From positions 1,075,501-1,139,500 of the forward strand of contig CAUEEP010000934.1 in assembly GCA_958450365.1 (NCBI GenBank): a stretch of DNA of 64,000 bases, read 5' to 3'. The notes beneath the pieces were generated by a model. That model searched no databases. It was given only the letters and a program-made list of their open reading frames with translations, and was not told the DNA's origin. This document shows positions 36,146 to 47,838 of the stretch, in pieces. The DNA comes from Mesorhabditis belari (Eukaryota > Nematoda > Chromadorea > Rhabditida > Rhabditidae). A program made the translations under genes and the position numbers. The first letter of the stretch is position 1; the number at the start of each line of letters is the position of its first letter.

Positions 36146-36557
36146 TGAAATTGTTAAATTTTTATTAGAAAAGTAAAGTTTTTATAAAAGCAGCTATTTT
36201 TTTGGGGCAATAATGCTAAAGAAAAGAAAGAATAGAATAGATTTTTATGGAATTTCAAATCAAGTTTGTAATAAAGAAAAGAAACGTCTAAAATTCTCAA
36301 GGCAAAATCACTTTCAAAAAGAGAATTGAAGAACTGTATTAGGAATTGAACTAGGGTCGAGTCGCAGCTGCTTTTCGGAGCACTGGGATAGTGAAAGGAG
36401 TACTAATCGAAATCTGGGAGTGAGAAAATCCTCCCGATTACCCGATTCTGGGATCAAGATTTTCAGACCAGCCTCAAGATTCTTTCTTTCTTTCTTCCTT
36501 TCTTTCTTTCTTTCTTCCTTTCTTCTTCCCCCTTTTCTTTCGCAGCTAAAGAAGCTT

Positions 36558-36930
36558 GAACGGCACTCCCTCGTTTAGTCGCGTAGCCTAACTTCTTTCT
36601 AGAAAATCCGTTTTTTCTCAGCCCCTAGATAATTCCCAACTACACTTTTGCGATCAAAATATACTAGATTTCAAGGGCTATCATATGACACTCAAACGCA
36701 CACTGTAGCATAAAGCAGCGCGGAGAACAGGACGTTCAAAGTTGGACTACGCGAATGTACGCCCGTCATTATGGGGGTGCCATTCTATTAGAGTATTTAC
36801 GGTATCTGTTATCGGTAAAAATTGCTTAAATTACTTTTCTTGCTTTCTTCCTTCTTGACTTTCTTCCTACATTTCTTTCTTCCTTTCTTTCTTTCTTCCT
36901 TTCTTCTTCCCCCTTTTCTTTCCCAGCTAA
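36558..36930. repeat. Right arm of the inverted duplication
   Basis: Reverse complement of 34250-34615, with the MITE (36558-36814) followed by a pyrimidine CTTTCTTCC tract (36836-36915). Its outer MITE end lacks the terminal CCGTAAATAC motif. Confidence 0.8.
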
Positions 36931-37404
36931 AGAAGCTAGCCACTGAGAAAAGGATGAAGAAAAGATTCGCCAGAATTAATAATTCCCTAATTCTCATTCT
37001 CACTATTTAAACTCTTCAAAATCACAAAAAGAACACAAAAATGAATGAGCAAATCGTTATTCTGTCTTTTTTTTCTTTTTTTTTTTCGCTTTTTTCTGTC
37101 CTTTCTCTGACTAGATCAAAGGAAATAAATATAAAAGAGAAAAAAACAAATAACCTCTGACATTCTTTCTATTTTTTTAATCTTTTCTTCCTTTTTCACA
37201 CCTAATAAAGTGAATCAATTCGACAAAAAATGAATTTTAAAAGCATCTAATACAGCATCTAATCCAGCATCTAATCGAGCATCTAATACAGCATTTACAG
37301 TGGATCAGATCAGTTCCGAATTGAAATTAGTTGAGATCAGATTCGAATAGAATCAGATGAGATTAGATCAGAATTGAATCAGATTTTTGACCACAAAGTA
37401 AATA

Positions 37405-37924
37405 TTGGGTTGGGGAGAATGAGTCGGCGCCGAACTTTAAAGGGACTTTTTGCACACATAAAGCCTTCTTTAAACATACGTTTGGTTTCATCAAAAGGAT
37501 CCACTATTTCTCTACAAAATCACTTTTGAGAGATTCCACAAAGCTTTTCTTTCGTGGAGTTTATGAACTTCCAAACGCAGCTGGTTAAAATGGCAAAGAG
37601 TCCGACTCATCATTTGAACAGTTTCTTTCACATAAACCTTCTTTGGTGTTTATATAAAAAAGATAGAGCACATTCAATTACATAAGTTGCCAAATTTGCA
37701 GGAAGATCCCACCAATGGTTTTTTCTAGATCACAGTTTGTAGTTTTTGTGAAAAAATGGCTTTTTTTTGAGCGGAGGCGCTGTTTGAATTTTCTTTTAAA
37801 TGTCATTTTGTAGAGAATTAGTTAACCATTCTACTCATATCAAACGCATATTATTTGACGAAGTCGAATAGAAGTTTTAGACATTTTTTTGATTTTCGGC
37901 GCCGACTCATTCTCCCCAACCCAA
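37405..37924. mobile_element. Mariner-type MITE, 520 bp, TA duplication
   Basis: Perfect 30-bp inverted ends TTGGGTTGGGGAGAATGAGT... are flanked by TA at 37403-37404 and 37925-37926. The interior has no intact ORF. The end sequence is close to that of 32030-33085. Confidence 0.9.
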
Positions 37925-38244
37925 TAGTAAATCAAAAGTTCATCGTTGACAAATAAAATAAATCAATTTTCAAAAAAAAATGAATGAGTTTTGCCCATTT
38001 CATTTGAAAGGGTCGAATTTGGTCGTTTCGCTGACCCTCCCCTTGCCCCTTTTCCCCTTTTTTCTTCTCTTTGCCCTATCCAATTTTTGCCATTCTTTTC
38101 CCCACCGATTCGCAAACACAAATATATTGATGATTGCGAAATTCTGTTCTGAAATCTGCACAAAATGAATTCATCGAATTGTTTTTTTTTGGCCAAATAT
38201 CGCTTTTTCATTGCACTTTTATTCAATGAAAATTGTGTAGTTTT

Positions 38245-38641
38245 CAGACTTTTATCCCCCTTTTCGACAAAACTTTACTAATCTTTGATACTTGATCTTT
38301 GTAAATGAAGAAACTAGAGCGGATTCAGTGCGCCAGATCACGTGAGTTTACGTGACCAAAGTTGGGCACATTTGTTAATCGTGCTCAAATCTATCGAGCT
38401 TCTGGTGTGCTGAATTCGTTATTTTTTTCTGTGACATCAAGCGTTGCTGTTGCTCAAGAAAGATGAGGAATTCAGTGAGCTTTTCTTTTCGATAGATTTG
38501 AGCACGATTAACAAATGTGCCCAACTTTGGTCACGTAAACTCACGTGATCTGGCGCACTGAATCCGCTCTAGTTTCTTCATTTACAAAGATCAAGTATCA
38601 AAGATTAGTAAAGTTTTGTCGAAAAGGGGGATAAAAGTCTG
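38245..38641. repeat. Perfect inverted repeat, 153-bp arms
   Basis: Arms 38245-38397 and 38489-38641 read identical on opposite strands over the full 153 bp, with a 91-bp spacer. The arms contain the GCGCCAGA...AACTTTGGTCACGTAAACTCACGTGAT block. The inner part includes GAATTCGTTATTTTT and GAATTCAGTGAGC of the GTGCAC repeat family. Confidence 0.95.
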
Positions 38642-38649
38642 CAAAAAAG

Positions 38650-38965
38650 AATTAAAAATGTTTAATAATGATTAAAAATGAGTAAAAATGATTTTAAAAT
38701 GATTAAAAATGAATTAAAAATGTTTAAAAATGTTTAAAAATTTTAAAAAAGCTGAAAAAAAGCTTAAAAAAGGCTTAAAAAAGCTTAAAAAAGGCTTAAA
38801 AAAGCTTAAAAAAAAGCTTAAAAAGCTTAAAAAGCTTGAAAAAGCTGAAAAAGAAGCTTAAAAAGCTTAAAAAAGCCTAAAAAAAGCTTAGAAAGCTTAA
38901 AAAAAGCTTGGAAAGCTTAAAAAAGTCTTAAAAATGTTTTAAAACGATTAAAAAATGATTAAAAA
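38650..38965. repeat. Low-complexity AAAAATGATT and AAAAAGCTTA tandem repeats
   Basis: Two adjacent satellites, first TTTAAAAATGATTAAAAATG, then AAAAAGCTTAAAAAAGG. No coding potential. Confidence 0.9.
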
Positions 38966-39185
38966 TGCTTTTCAAAAGGAAAAAAGTTTAAATTTCTAGA
39001 GAAATTCATAAAATTTCGATCTAAAGTTAACTATTCTTGAAATGAAAATAATTCAAAGATAAACTAAAAAAAGAAATAGAAAATTTACTTGTTAGGTGAG
39101 AGATTTTTGAAGAAAAGAAATAGAAAAGCCCAATGACGCGAGAAAATAAATCCCAAAGCACAAGTTTCGCGGGAAAAAAAGAGGG

Positions 39186-39623
39186 GTGGAAACGGGACCC
39201 CCCTCAAAATCTGAGTCATTGCCGTCCCAAATAACAAAAGTTTTCGACTTTTATGCCAAAAGGTATAAACATAGATTGAAACTTTTCTCACTTGAAACCT
39301 TAGAAAAACGCCGCCTTATCATAGATTTGGTTGAGTGCTTTAAAATTGTAGGAATAAAAGGCAAACACTTTAAAATAAAAGGAAAACATCAAAACCCTCT
39401 TTTTAAAAATCTTTTTCGACTAAACTCGAGGCTTTTGGTGACTAGGTGTGACTCTTTTATCTTGCATCCCGAATCTGCTTTCTCTAAATCCTCTAGAGCT
39501 TTTTTTGTCAATGATTAAAGATTAAAGAGTGTGACTAAAGTTTGGAATGCCCTTCCCGACCAGTTGCGTTTGATCTCCACCGTGTCTGATTTTAAAAGGG
39601 CTATTTCGTTGCATTTTAAGTGA
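39186..39623 (+). pseudogene. Reverse transcriptase C-terminal remnant
   Basis: The frame reads HRLKLFSLETLEKRRLIIDL and ECFKIV, then after an in-frame stop at 39516-39518 continues VTKVWNALPDQL and DFKRAISLHFK before a stop at 39621. The LExRRL...DLxxxFKI and WNxLPxxL...FKxxL motifs are typical of the end of CR1/RTE-like non-LTR polymerases. Confidence 0.75.
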
Positions 39624-39639
39624 TTTTCTGATCTTTTAT

Positions 39640-39962
39640 CCATATTGGAACCATATTGGAACCATTTTCGAACCGTATTCGCACCATTTTGGAACCAAAT
39701 TGGAACCATATTCCTGGAAGGGACCTATTGGAACCATTTTGGAACCATTTTGGAACCAAATTTGAACCATATTCCTGGAAGGAACCTATGGGAACCATAT
39801 TTGAGTCATTTTGGAACCATTTTGGAACCATATTCCTGAAAGGAACATATTGGAAGCATATTGGAACCAAATTGGAACCATTTTGGAACCATATTCCTGA
39901 AAGGAACATATTGGAACCATATTCCTGGAAGGAACATATTGGAACCATATTGGAACCATATT
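39640..39962. repeat. 11-bp minisatellite AACCATATTGG with ATTCCTGGAAGGAAC interruptions
   Basis: Same 11-mer as at 5614-6396, here diversified to AACCATTTTGG and AACCAAATTGG. It is interrupted six times by ATTCCTGRAAGGAACATATTGG. The ORFs on both strands are artefacts. Confidence 0.92.
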
Positions 39963-40968
39963 GCGTTTGATCTCCACCGTGTCTGATTTTAAAAGGTCTA
40001 TTTCGTTGCATTTTAAGTGACTTTGTGACCTTTTATCTAGTACATTTTTCATGTCGTTTTCGCACTTTATTTCTTTCTGAATAAAGTATTTATATTATAT
40101 ATATATAAGGCACAAGTTTCGCGGGGGAAAAAAAGAGGGGTGGAAACGGGACCCCCCTCAAAATCTGAGTCATTGCCGTCCCAAATAACAAAAGTTTTCG
40201 ACTTTTATGCCAAAAGGTTAAACTGAATAGCTTTTCTAGTAGGATTTCAACTAAAAAATTAAATTAAATTTCAATTGTTAAATGAAAAAAGGAAAAAATC
40301 TTTGATTTTCTTTTCCCCAACTCTTCTCGTTCACTGGATTCGATACTGATCACGGAAAATGAAAGAACAAATGTTTTTGAGTCAATCCTCCCAAATATTG
40401 CTGAAAGTTTTCGACTTTTGTGTGAAAAGAATAAGTTGAACCGGTTGTTTTTGAGATTTTGAATAAAATTTGTGAGAATCTCTGAATAATCATGGAAAAA
40501 ATATGAATCTCTTGATATGAAGCTGTTTTCCGGCTTGATTTGCCCAACTTCCGCCTCAAATAACACTTTGCAGCGTTCTAGGAAAACGATCGAATTAGCA
40601 ATGTTGTAAAAAGTTACAGCCTTGTTTCAGCTTTGTAAAAAAAGATTGTGACAAGCTTGTCTCCGACCTTTGATTATTCTATTATTCTTAAAGATCTCCG
40701 ATCTTTGATTTTCAAGTTAAAAACAAAAATAATGGTCAAGGAGTGAAAATGACATTCGAAAGGGGTCAAAAAAGAAGAAAAAGGAGAAAAAATTGAATTT
40801 TTTGAACTAAGAGAGTAGGAATTTTTTGTTGACACCGGGGACACAAGCTTTGTATCCACAGAGCTCGTTTTTTTCTCTTTCTTTTCCCGTTTTCTCCAAG
40901 AAAACATGACAAACTTTGAAATCATAAACAAAACAGGAGAACTGAAGAACTTAGAGATTAATTGATGA

Positions 40969-41255
40969 TACCGTATTTCTTCGAATAGAAGACCGGGTAA
41001 AGAGTATCATCGCGTACTCCTGCGTAGCAACCCTTTTTAAAATTTCTTTTCTGCATAAAAGCTTTCAATTAAGTGCTATAGAGCTGGAAAATGACTCAAA
41101 AATACCACATGAGCTAACAGATTTTTGAGTCATTTTCCAGCTCTATAGCACTTGATTGAAAGCTTTTATGCAGAAAAGAAATTTTAAAAAGGGTTGCTAC
41201 GCAGGAGTACACGATGATACTCTTTACCCGGTCTTCTATTCGAAGAAATACGGTA
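40969..41255. mobile_element. Near-perfect palindromic MITE, TACCGTATTTCTTCGAATAG
   Basis: Arms of about 125 bp (40969-41097 and 41129-41255) with very few mismatches enclose about 30 bp. The ends TACCGTATTTCTTCGAATAG are inverted. The 287-bp length suits a MITE. Confidence 0.9.
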
Positions 41256-41467
41256 TTTTATTCAGATGATAAAGTGAAACTCAATAAATCATAGAGAAAT
41301 GCACAGCGGGACAAAAGAAAGGTACGAAGATTCGATTAGACTAGATTAGATTCATTTTGAAATAGTTCTAAAGAGGTTGACAACAAATAGAGTTGATTGG
41401 ATTAGGAAATCCTGAGAAAATCAAGAGATAGAGCTGGAAAATGCCAAAGAAAAAAAGAAAAAGAAAA

Positions 41468-41538
41468 GGCTGCACCGGCGATCGAACCCTGATCCTATGG
41501 CCGGAAGCCTAATGCGTTATCCATTAAGCCATCAACGT
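41468..41538 (-). tRNA. tRNA-like sequence
   Basis: Minus strand: GATGGCTTAATGGATAACGC (box A) and ATCAGGGTTCGATCGCCGG (box B). The anticodon region TTAGGCTTCCGGCC does not form a normal 5+7 arm, and the acceptor is unpaired. It precedes a copy of the 10900 repeat family (41640-41850). Confidence 0.4.
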
Positions 41539-41639
41539 GTCTTTTCTCAGCTGGGAAAGATCCTTTTAAAGCATCCACAAGACAAAGGCTCATTTTGAGT
41601 TCTCTGCTTTTCCTTAGTCATTCCTTCCCCTTTCCCCAT

Positions 41640-42300
41640 TCCAAAAGGAAAGCGCTTTATACTGAAGCGGTTTGCCAGATCGCGAGCGATTATGCGGTCA
41701 CACAAAGACGTTCACAAAGGGTTTTCGAGGTCGGTGAATCCTTTACACAGGGATTTCTCTTTTACTGGCATAAAAATGGCATAAAAAGAAGATATTCAGC
41801 TGTGAATTTGTAGACAAGGGTTTTCGGGGTCGGTGAATCGATTGGCAGTGTTTGTGAAATGTGCAAGTGTGTGGAATTGCGACAAAAATCGATGCCTGAC
41901 CCATTCACTGACTCCAAGAAGCTCAGTCAGCTGACCGACTGAATTTCCATCAAATTATTGCTTATTTCATTTCCAAAGACGAAAATTTGGTTTTCTCAAT
42001 TTGCTAAGCAAATTACGGATTATAATTGAATCGAAAAAAAGGCAAAAAATCAGAATTCAAGACCAATTTTGTCGAAAAACTCTAACATTCTTGATTTTTC
42101 TCTTTCAAATCTTGAGATTTGCAAAATTTTCTGCAATTTTCCCTTTGCGAAGCCCTAAACCGATTATTCTGGGCTTCCAGGAAAACAAATTTGCAATCCT
42201 GACTAATCAGAAATGTTATTATGTGGCAAAAAATAAACTGGAAGATGTACAAGTGTACTTAAAGAGGTTTAACAAAGCAAGAATATGAAATACAGTAACA
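41640..42300. other. Dispersed repeat (41640-41850) and AT-rich sequence
   Basis: The left part is a copy of the 10900-11260 family. The ORF 42001-42288 is AT-rich, lacks any motif and has no supporting context, so I do not call it. Confidence 0.45.
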
Positions 42301-42539
42301 AAAGCAAATAAAGAATGATTTTTAGAGGATATTGTAGATTCTTTATGCTACCGTAACCTTTATGCAAGCCTTTGGAAAGCCAGAGTACGGTTCTTTATGC
42401 ATAATGGGTACGGTAGCTGACGGATTACGGTAGTAGAACGCCTGGAGTACGATGAATGAGAGGCTTTAGAGCAAGAAGTGTGTCTAGGGTACTGTAGCAA
42501 GAGCACTTTTGAGTGTGGTGATGGTTTTGATTGTGGGAC

Positions 42540-42915
42540 ATTTGATCCGCGCCGCCCCCTTTGCCATTGGCAATCCAACTTTGAGCTCAAATTTCTTGGC
42601 GTTGAGCTGTCCAATTTCAATAGTTTTGATATCATTAGATGCGCCAAGCCTTTCTCCGTCGATTGGTACAAAGATTATTTAAATTCGACAACCCAACACG
42701 AAGAAATTTGAGCTCAAAGTTTGCCAATGGCAAAGGAGGCGAGGCGACCTTTTATACGCGCTCCACCGTATATTTAAATAGTTTTTGTACCAATCGACAG
42801 AGAAAGACTTGGCACATCTAATGATACCAAGAACATTCAAATAGGACAGCTCAATACCAAGAAATTTGAGCTCAAAGTTAGACTGCCAATGGCAATATGT
42901 ATCAAATGTCCGATA
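42540..42915. repeat. Palindromic repeat with GC box and TTTATACGCG
   Basis: CCATTGGCAATCCAACTTTGAG, CTTGGCGTTGAGCTGTCC and AGATGCGCCAAGCCTTTCTC return inverted after a centre containing GGCGAGGCGACCTTTTATACGCGC. Related to 53440-53905 and, more distantly, 12806-12967. Confidence 0.75.
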
Positions 42916-43436
42916 GCCTATGGGTTTTGTGGTAAATGAAAACATTATCCAAATCAGTGATTGGTCGAATCAAACCCTGTGTAAACAGCGTTAAGCTGCC
43001 CTTCTTTGTAGGCGAATTTCTCCCCACAAAATCCTATTTGTCGAGCTTTTTTTGGATGGATTACGGTGGGTTACCGAAATCCGTAAAACTATAAAGCGAG
43101 CTCAGATTTTGAATCGATTTTGCTGCGTACCTATTTCAGTTTTTTTTCAATATAGCTAGTAAATAAAGATATTTAAATAATGAGTTTAAAAAATGCTGAA
43201 AAATGCTGGAAAAACTGAAAGAAAGCGAAAAAAAAGGAAATAAAGCAAAAAAAATACTTTGGGATGTTTAATTGATGAGAGTTTTGAGTACTGTAATCTT
43301 TGACTGAATATTCGATTGAATATCTTCAATTGAATATCGAATACTCAACTAAATATCTCTAATTGAATCACTTTAATTGAATATCTAGCATTGAACTGAA
43401 GATTTTTAACTGTATATCAACTGAATATCTTTAGCT

Positions 43437-43740
43437 AAATACTCCTTGTTTGAGAGTGAACTTAGACTACGCGGCGCTCCTACAGGGACGGCCGTTCTAC
43501 TAGTTTTTATGGTATAAACATTTCAAATATTACGCTGGCTCATAAGTCTTGATACGTATATTTTTAGCATTAACCAGCGTTTAGAAAAAAATGATTGAAA
43601 AGTGGCAAAAAAAGCCGATTTTTCATCATTTTTCGTAAAGACATTTAGCCAATAGATTTTCAAATAAAAGTCTTTATATGAAGCTTCCCATTACCAAAAA
43701 ATATCCCCAAATCCTATTTTCCCCCGAGCAGAGATTACGG
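43437..43740. repeat. Fragment of the CGCGGCGCTCCTA MITE family
   Basis: GAGAGTGAACTTAGACTACGCGGCGCTCCTA and TTTAGAAAAAAATGATTGAAAAGTGGC match pieces of 35395-36145. No terminal repeats can be paired. Confidence 0.6.
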
Positions 43741-43758
43741 TAGCTTTACCCAAGAAAA

Positions 43759-44277
43759 GGGCGTGGGACAAATGCGCCTTTTTTTGCGCACCCAGCCAAA
43801 AGCGAATTTTCGCGAATTTCGACAAATCAGACCTCGCTGACACGTCAAATTTAGGCTAAAAGGCAAAAACTACACAACTTAACGTTAAAAGGATTTGACG
43901 GAGAATCAACTAAAGTTTTACCATTGTCGATAAGCTTATCGAGATCTCGATATAGATAATATCGGTAAGTTCCGATAAGAACGTATCGAGATCTTGATAG
44001 TCAAGCCAGTTGCAGGAGCACGTTAAAATGTTTTTGAATGCTACAGTTTGCCGCAGCCTCGCTGACACGTTAACTACTGCGGAAAAGCGTTAAGTTGCGT
44101 AGTTTCTGCCTTTTAGTCCAAATTTGACGTGACAGCGAGGTCTGATTTGTCGAAATTCAGAATCTACGCATACGATTCTCTGACATGGAAACATTTTTGA
44201 TGATCTACGGTCTTTTCTAAGGCCTTTTCCAGCAAAGAAAAGCCGCACTTTTGACCGGCGCATTTGTCCCACCGCCC
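43759..44277. mobile_element. Foldback element with GGGCGTGGGACAAATGCG ends
   Basis: The ends GGGCGTGGGACAAATGCGCC and GGCGCATTTGTCCCACCGCCC are inverted. Further inside, TTCGACAAATCAGACCTCGC and ACGTCAAATTTAGGCTAAAAGGC also return inverted. The centre is marked by two TATCGAGATCTYGATA palindromes (43938-44002). Confidence 0.85.
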
Positions 44278-44784
44278 AAGAAAAACCTTTTCACAAAACT
44301 ATAAGCCCCTCAATTTTTCTCTAATCAAAAAAGCGACAAAAATCGACAAAAATTTACGTCTTTTCCCTCGTCTTTTTACTCTAAAAAAAATGAGTCATTT
44401 CTTTATCAAAAGCTCAATTTTTTTTTCTTTATCTGAAAATTTTCCTTTTTTTGCCGAATTAATCTCAATGTTTACATCAAAAATTACATGGATAAGCAAA
44501 AAAAAAATCAAAATTCAAATTCCTAAACGTTTAGCCGTCTTTGCTGTAGCCGTTTTTTTTGTAAATTTAAAGATTTAAAGATTTTAAGTCTCCTTTAGTA
44601 CGCACAGGCGAATTTGCAAAATCTCTTTGGATTTTGTGAAACTAAATTTGAGGAAAGCTTTCATTTTGATGAGATTTTCACAAGATTACCATTGAAAAGT
44701 GGCTCATTTGAGAGCTCAAGCTTTTTCTTCTTTTTTGCTGATAAAACTATAACATAAGAATTAAAACTGTAAATTGAAAGTCAT

Positions 44785-45240
44785 TGAAAGTCAATTGAAG
44801 TCATTGAAAGTCATTTGAAGTCGATTGAAAGTCAATTAAAGTCAATTGAAAGTCATTTGAAGTAATTGAAAGTCAATGGAAGTAATTGAAAGTCATTTGA
44901 AGTCATTTGAAGTCATTGAAAGTCAATTGAAGTAATTGAAAGTGATTTAAAGTCAATGGAAGCCATTGAAAGTCAATTGAAGTAATTGAAAGTCAATTGA
45001 AGTAATTGAAAGTCAATTGAAGTAATTGAAAGTCATTTAAAGTCAATGGAAGCCATTGAAAGTCATTGAAAGTCAATTGAAGTAATTAAAAGTCAATTGA
45101 AGTAATTGAAAGTCAATTGAAGTAATTGAAAGTCATTTGAAGTAATTAAAAGTCAATTGAAGTAATTAAAAGTCAATTGAAAGTCATTGAAAGTCAATGA
45201 GTCAATGATTGAAGCAATTGAAAGACAGTCAATTGAAAGT
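44785..45240. repeat. 20-bp satellite, AGTCAATTGAAGTAATTGAA
   Basis: About 24 variable units assembled from GTCATTGAA, GTCAATTGAA and GTAATTGAA. Confidence 0.92.
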
Positions 45241-45479
45241 TTTGATTCAAAAGTTCATAATTAGATAACTTTTTATTAGAAAAAGTAGAAAAGGTCATAA
45301 AAAAGCTTTTTAATATTTGGTGGTTCAATTTAAATTCTGAAAAACCACGAAAAGATTGATTTCCCAGCCTAATAGATCTATGGTCGTTACCGAAAAATTT
45401 TCACAGGGAAAACTCTAAAAACGCAATCTTAAGCGCTTTTCTCCCGCAGGAATGCCTTTCAATTTACGGGTTTAACTCT

Positions 45480-46436
45480 TACCGTAAATACTGTAATAGT
45501 ACCCTACCCCCATAATGACGGTGCGGAGCGTTGCGTAGTCTAGCTTTGGACGCGTTTTTCTCGACACTGGTTTATGCTACAATGCGCGCTTAGATATCAA
45601 AAAATAGCTGAAATTCAGGACTAATTTTTGATACCAAAGACGCATTTTTTGAAAGTACGGGCGCTTTGAAAACATACTAACAATGAAATACTAAAAAACC
45701 TTTGCGCCTACGCGACTGCACGAGGCGGGTGGGGTACTATTACAGTATTTACGGTAGGCGAGCTATTGGTTTGACTGATATGAGAGTCAGAGTCATTTTA
45801 CGCACCAATGGCAAGTCTGTTCGGCTCAGAACAACCGGAAGATGGGATTTTAAGCGCTTTGGTCTACAGAAATCTATAATCTACAGCCATTTGAATTTCG
45901 AAAAAATGAAGGGATTTCTCGAATTTCTGGCACACTGATTTTTGCCGGCGGAAAGGCTTTCCTTTCGCCATCCCAAAAGCCGGCTCGTAGCCTACCGTAA
46001 ATACTGTAATAGTACCCTACCCCCATAATGACGGTGCGGAGCGTTGTGTAGTCTAGCTTTGGACGCGTTTTTCTCGACACTGGTTTATGCTACAATGCGC
46101 GCTTAGATATCAAAAAATAGCTGAAATTCAGGGCTATTTTTCGATATCAAAAGACGGAGCATCACGTAGTCTAACTTTAAACGCATTTTTCTCGTCATCA
46201 CTTTATAATGACGGCCGGAGCATCGCGTAGTCGAGCTTTGAACGAGTTTTTCTCGACACTGGTTTATGCTATAATGCTCGTTTAGGTATCAAAAAATAGC
46301 CCTGAATTTCAGCTATTTTTTGATAACAAAGACGCATTTTTGAAAGTACGGGCGTTTGAAAAAAACGAAATACTAAAAACTTTTGCGACTACGCGACTGT
46401 ACGAGGGTGTGGGGTACTATTACAGTATTTACGGTA
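45480..46436. mobile_element. Two TACCGTAAATACTGTAATAG MITEs, the second compound
   Basis: First copy 45480-45756 with matched ends. Second 45993-46436, where an extra inner segment (46140-46215) suggests two copies merged. Both are relatives of 9185-9454. The 236 bp between them hold nothing recognised. Confidence 0.85.
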
Positions 46437-46569
46437 TGTTATAGTTTTATCAGCAAAAAGAAGACAAAGCTCCCTAAAAGCTAAAATTTTTATGCAAAAC
46501 GGACGTTTCTAGCGGCTGAAAAGCGGCCAAGATTAGGTTTTCGCTTTTTGGAATTTACTTTGAGCTGAA

Positions 46570-46700
46570 ATCTGTAAACTCAAACCTTCTAGTGCACTGA
46601 ATTCTTCATTTTTCTCATAATATCATTTGTTTTTGCATGAAAATGAAGAATTGAGTGCACGAGAAGCATGCGTTTTACGGTTTTGAGCACAAAGCACATC
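46570..46700. repeat. Inverted halves of the GTAAACGCA...GTGCAC repeat family
   Basis: GTGCACTGAATTCTTCATTTTTCTC and its near complement face each other across ATAATATCATTTGTTTTTGC. This is one of about 15 places where the family occurs. Confidence 0.7.
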
Positions 46701-47046
46701 CAACTTTGTTTACACTTTGTTTACTTTTAAAAAACTTGATTTCACATAGAGTTTACTTAAAAGTTTTGTCTTAAAATTCGCATAACAAAAAAATGATTGC
46801 ATTTTTTTCAAATATTTAATCCAATCTGGAAAAGAATTTGGCTGAGTAACATTGACCTCATCAAATTAGTGATTTGGCTTTGCGGGAAACTACTTAATCC
46901 TTTTAAATCCTATTTTGAACAATTATCTTTCGGAGATCAACTTCAGAGCTTTCAAATGACTCAGCTAAGAATAATTGGAATTTGAAATGAAAAGAAAAAG
47001 GGCATTAAATAGGAAAGGAAAGGAAAAAAGGAAAAGCAAAAGATTT

Positions 47047-47132
47047 TGGCTGCAAATGGAATCGAACTCGACCAGAAAGGTCTCTCGCTCGCTCTCGACA
47101 CAAGCCTCTTATCCACTACACCACCGAGTCCT
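47047..47132 (-). tRNA. tRNA-like sequence, class II-like
   Basis: Minus strand: GGTGGTGTAGTGGATAAGAGGC (box A) and GTCGAGTTCGATTCC (box B), with about 45 nt between, so a long variable arm is possible. The acceptor does not pair. Confidence 0.4.
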
Positions 47133-47751
47133 TTTGACGGCAGGTGTGTGGACGCTTCAAATTGATATACCAAAAGCATTTTTGTCAAATTTGAAAAAAT
47201 CAATCTTTTTTCGGGATAATCTTGAAAATCGGGAGAAAATTAAGAATTCAGGGCGCTAGAAAGGATGCGTTTAGATCAAGAACAAGCTGGAGACAAGTAG
47301 ACACAAAGAACAAGCTGGAGACAAGTAAACGCCAGCCTTCTGGCACACTAAAACCAGAAAGATTCGGTTCAATTACCCAATCATTTCCAAAGATAGCTTA
47401 GAAAGTTGCAAAGTCAAAATGAAAGTTAAAAAAGAAAGTTAGAAATGAGTCGATTACTCAAAATAACGAAATCCTTTGTTCAAAAATAAAACACATCTCT
47501 AGGACACGAGATTTCGATGACCACACACTCAGCTGATCGTTTTTGAAAGAGGAGAAGAAAGGAGGACAACTGTTGTTAAGTCTGACCACTTAGGAGCAAA
47601 AAAAAGAATTTCTTTTGTCTCAACAAAACTCAAGGCTTACTCAGGGAGGCAATCAGCTGATTTTGGGTGAAAGGAGTAGTTAAAAAGCAACAGAAAACAG
47701 AAAGATATCTAAATTTCGCACTCTTTAAGATGATCACGAGCGCCTCTTAGC

Positions 47752-47838
47752 TGTCTCGGTGTTCTAGTGGATAGTCTGTTAGACTACCGAACCGGTCGCG
47801 TATTCCCCCCCCAAGTTTGAGTCCCACTCTCGTCAAAC
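47752..47838 (+). tRNA. tRNA-like sequence, class II-like
   Basis: GTGTTCTAGTGGATAGTCTG (box A), GTTTGAGTCCCACTCTCGTC (box B side), then CTTTTT. It is clearly related to the sequence at 48662-48752 (minus) and lies about 270 bp left of a mariner-type MITE. Confidence 0.45.

Larger units (their letters stand above)
39158..40219 (+). mobile_element. Decayed non-LTR retrotransposon 3' end with duplicated segments
   Basis: The coding remnant 39186-39623 is followed by a minisatellite, a second copy of its last 60 bp (39961-40023) and an AATAAA with a (TA)n tail near 40080-40107. A 107-bp block at the start (39158-39263) recurs directly at 40110-40219, right after the (TA)n tail. This may be a head-to-tail, 5'-truncated second copy. 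There is no endonuclease or RT core. Confidence 0.65.

Noticed and set aside
42001..42288. 95-codon AT-rich ORF
   Set aside because: Lys/Ile/Phe-rich composition typical of chance ORFs, no motif, no neighbouring exons.
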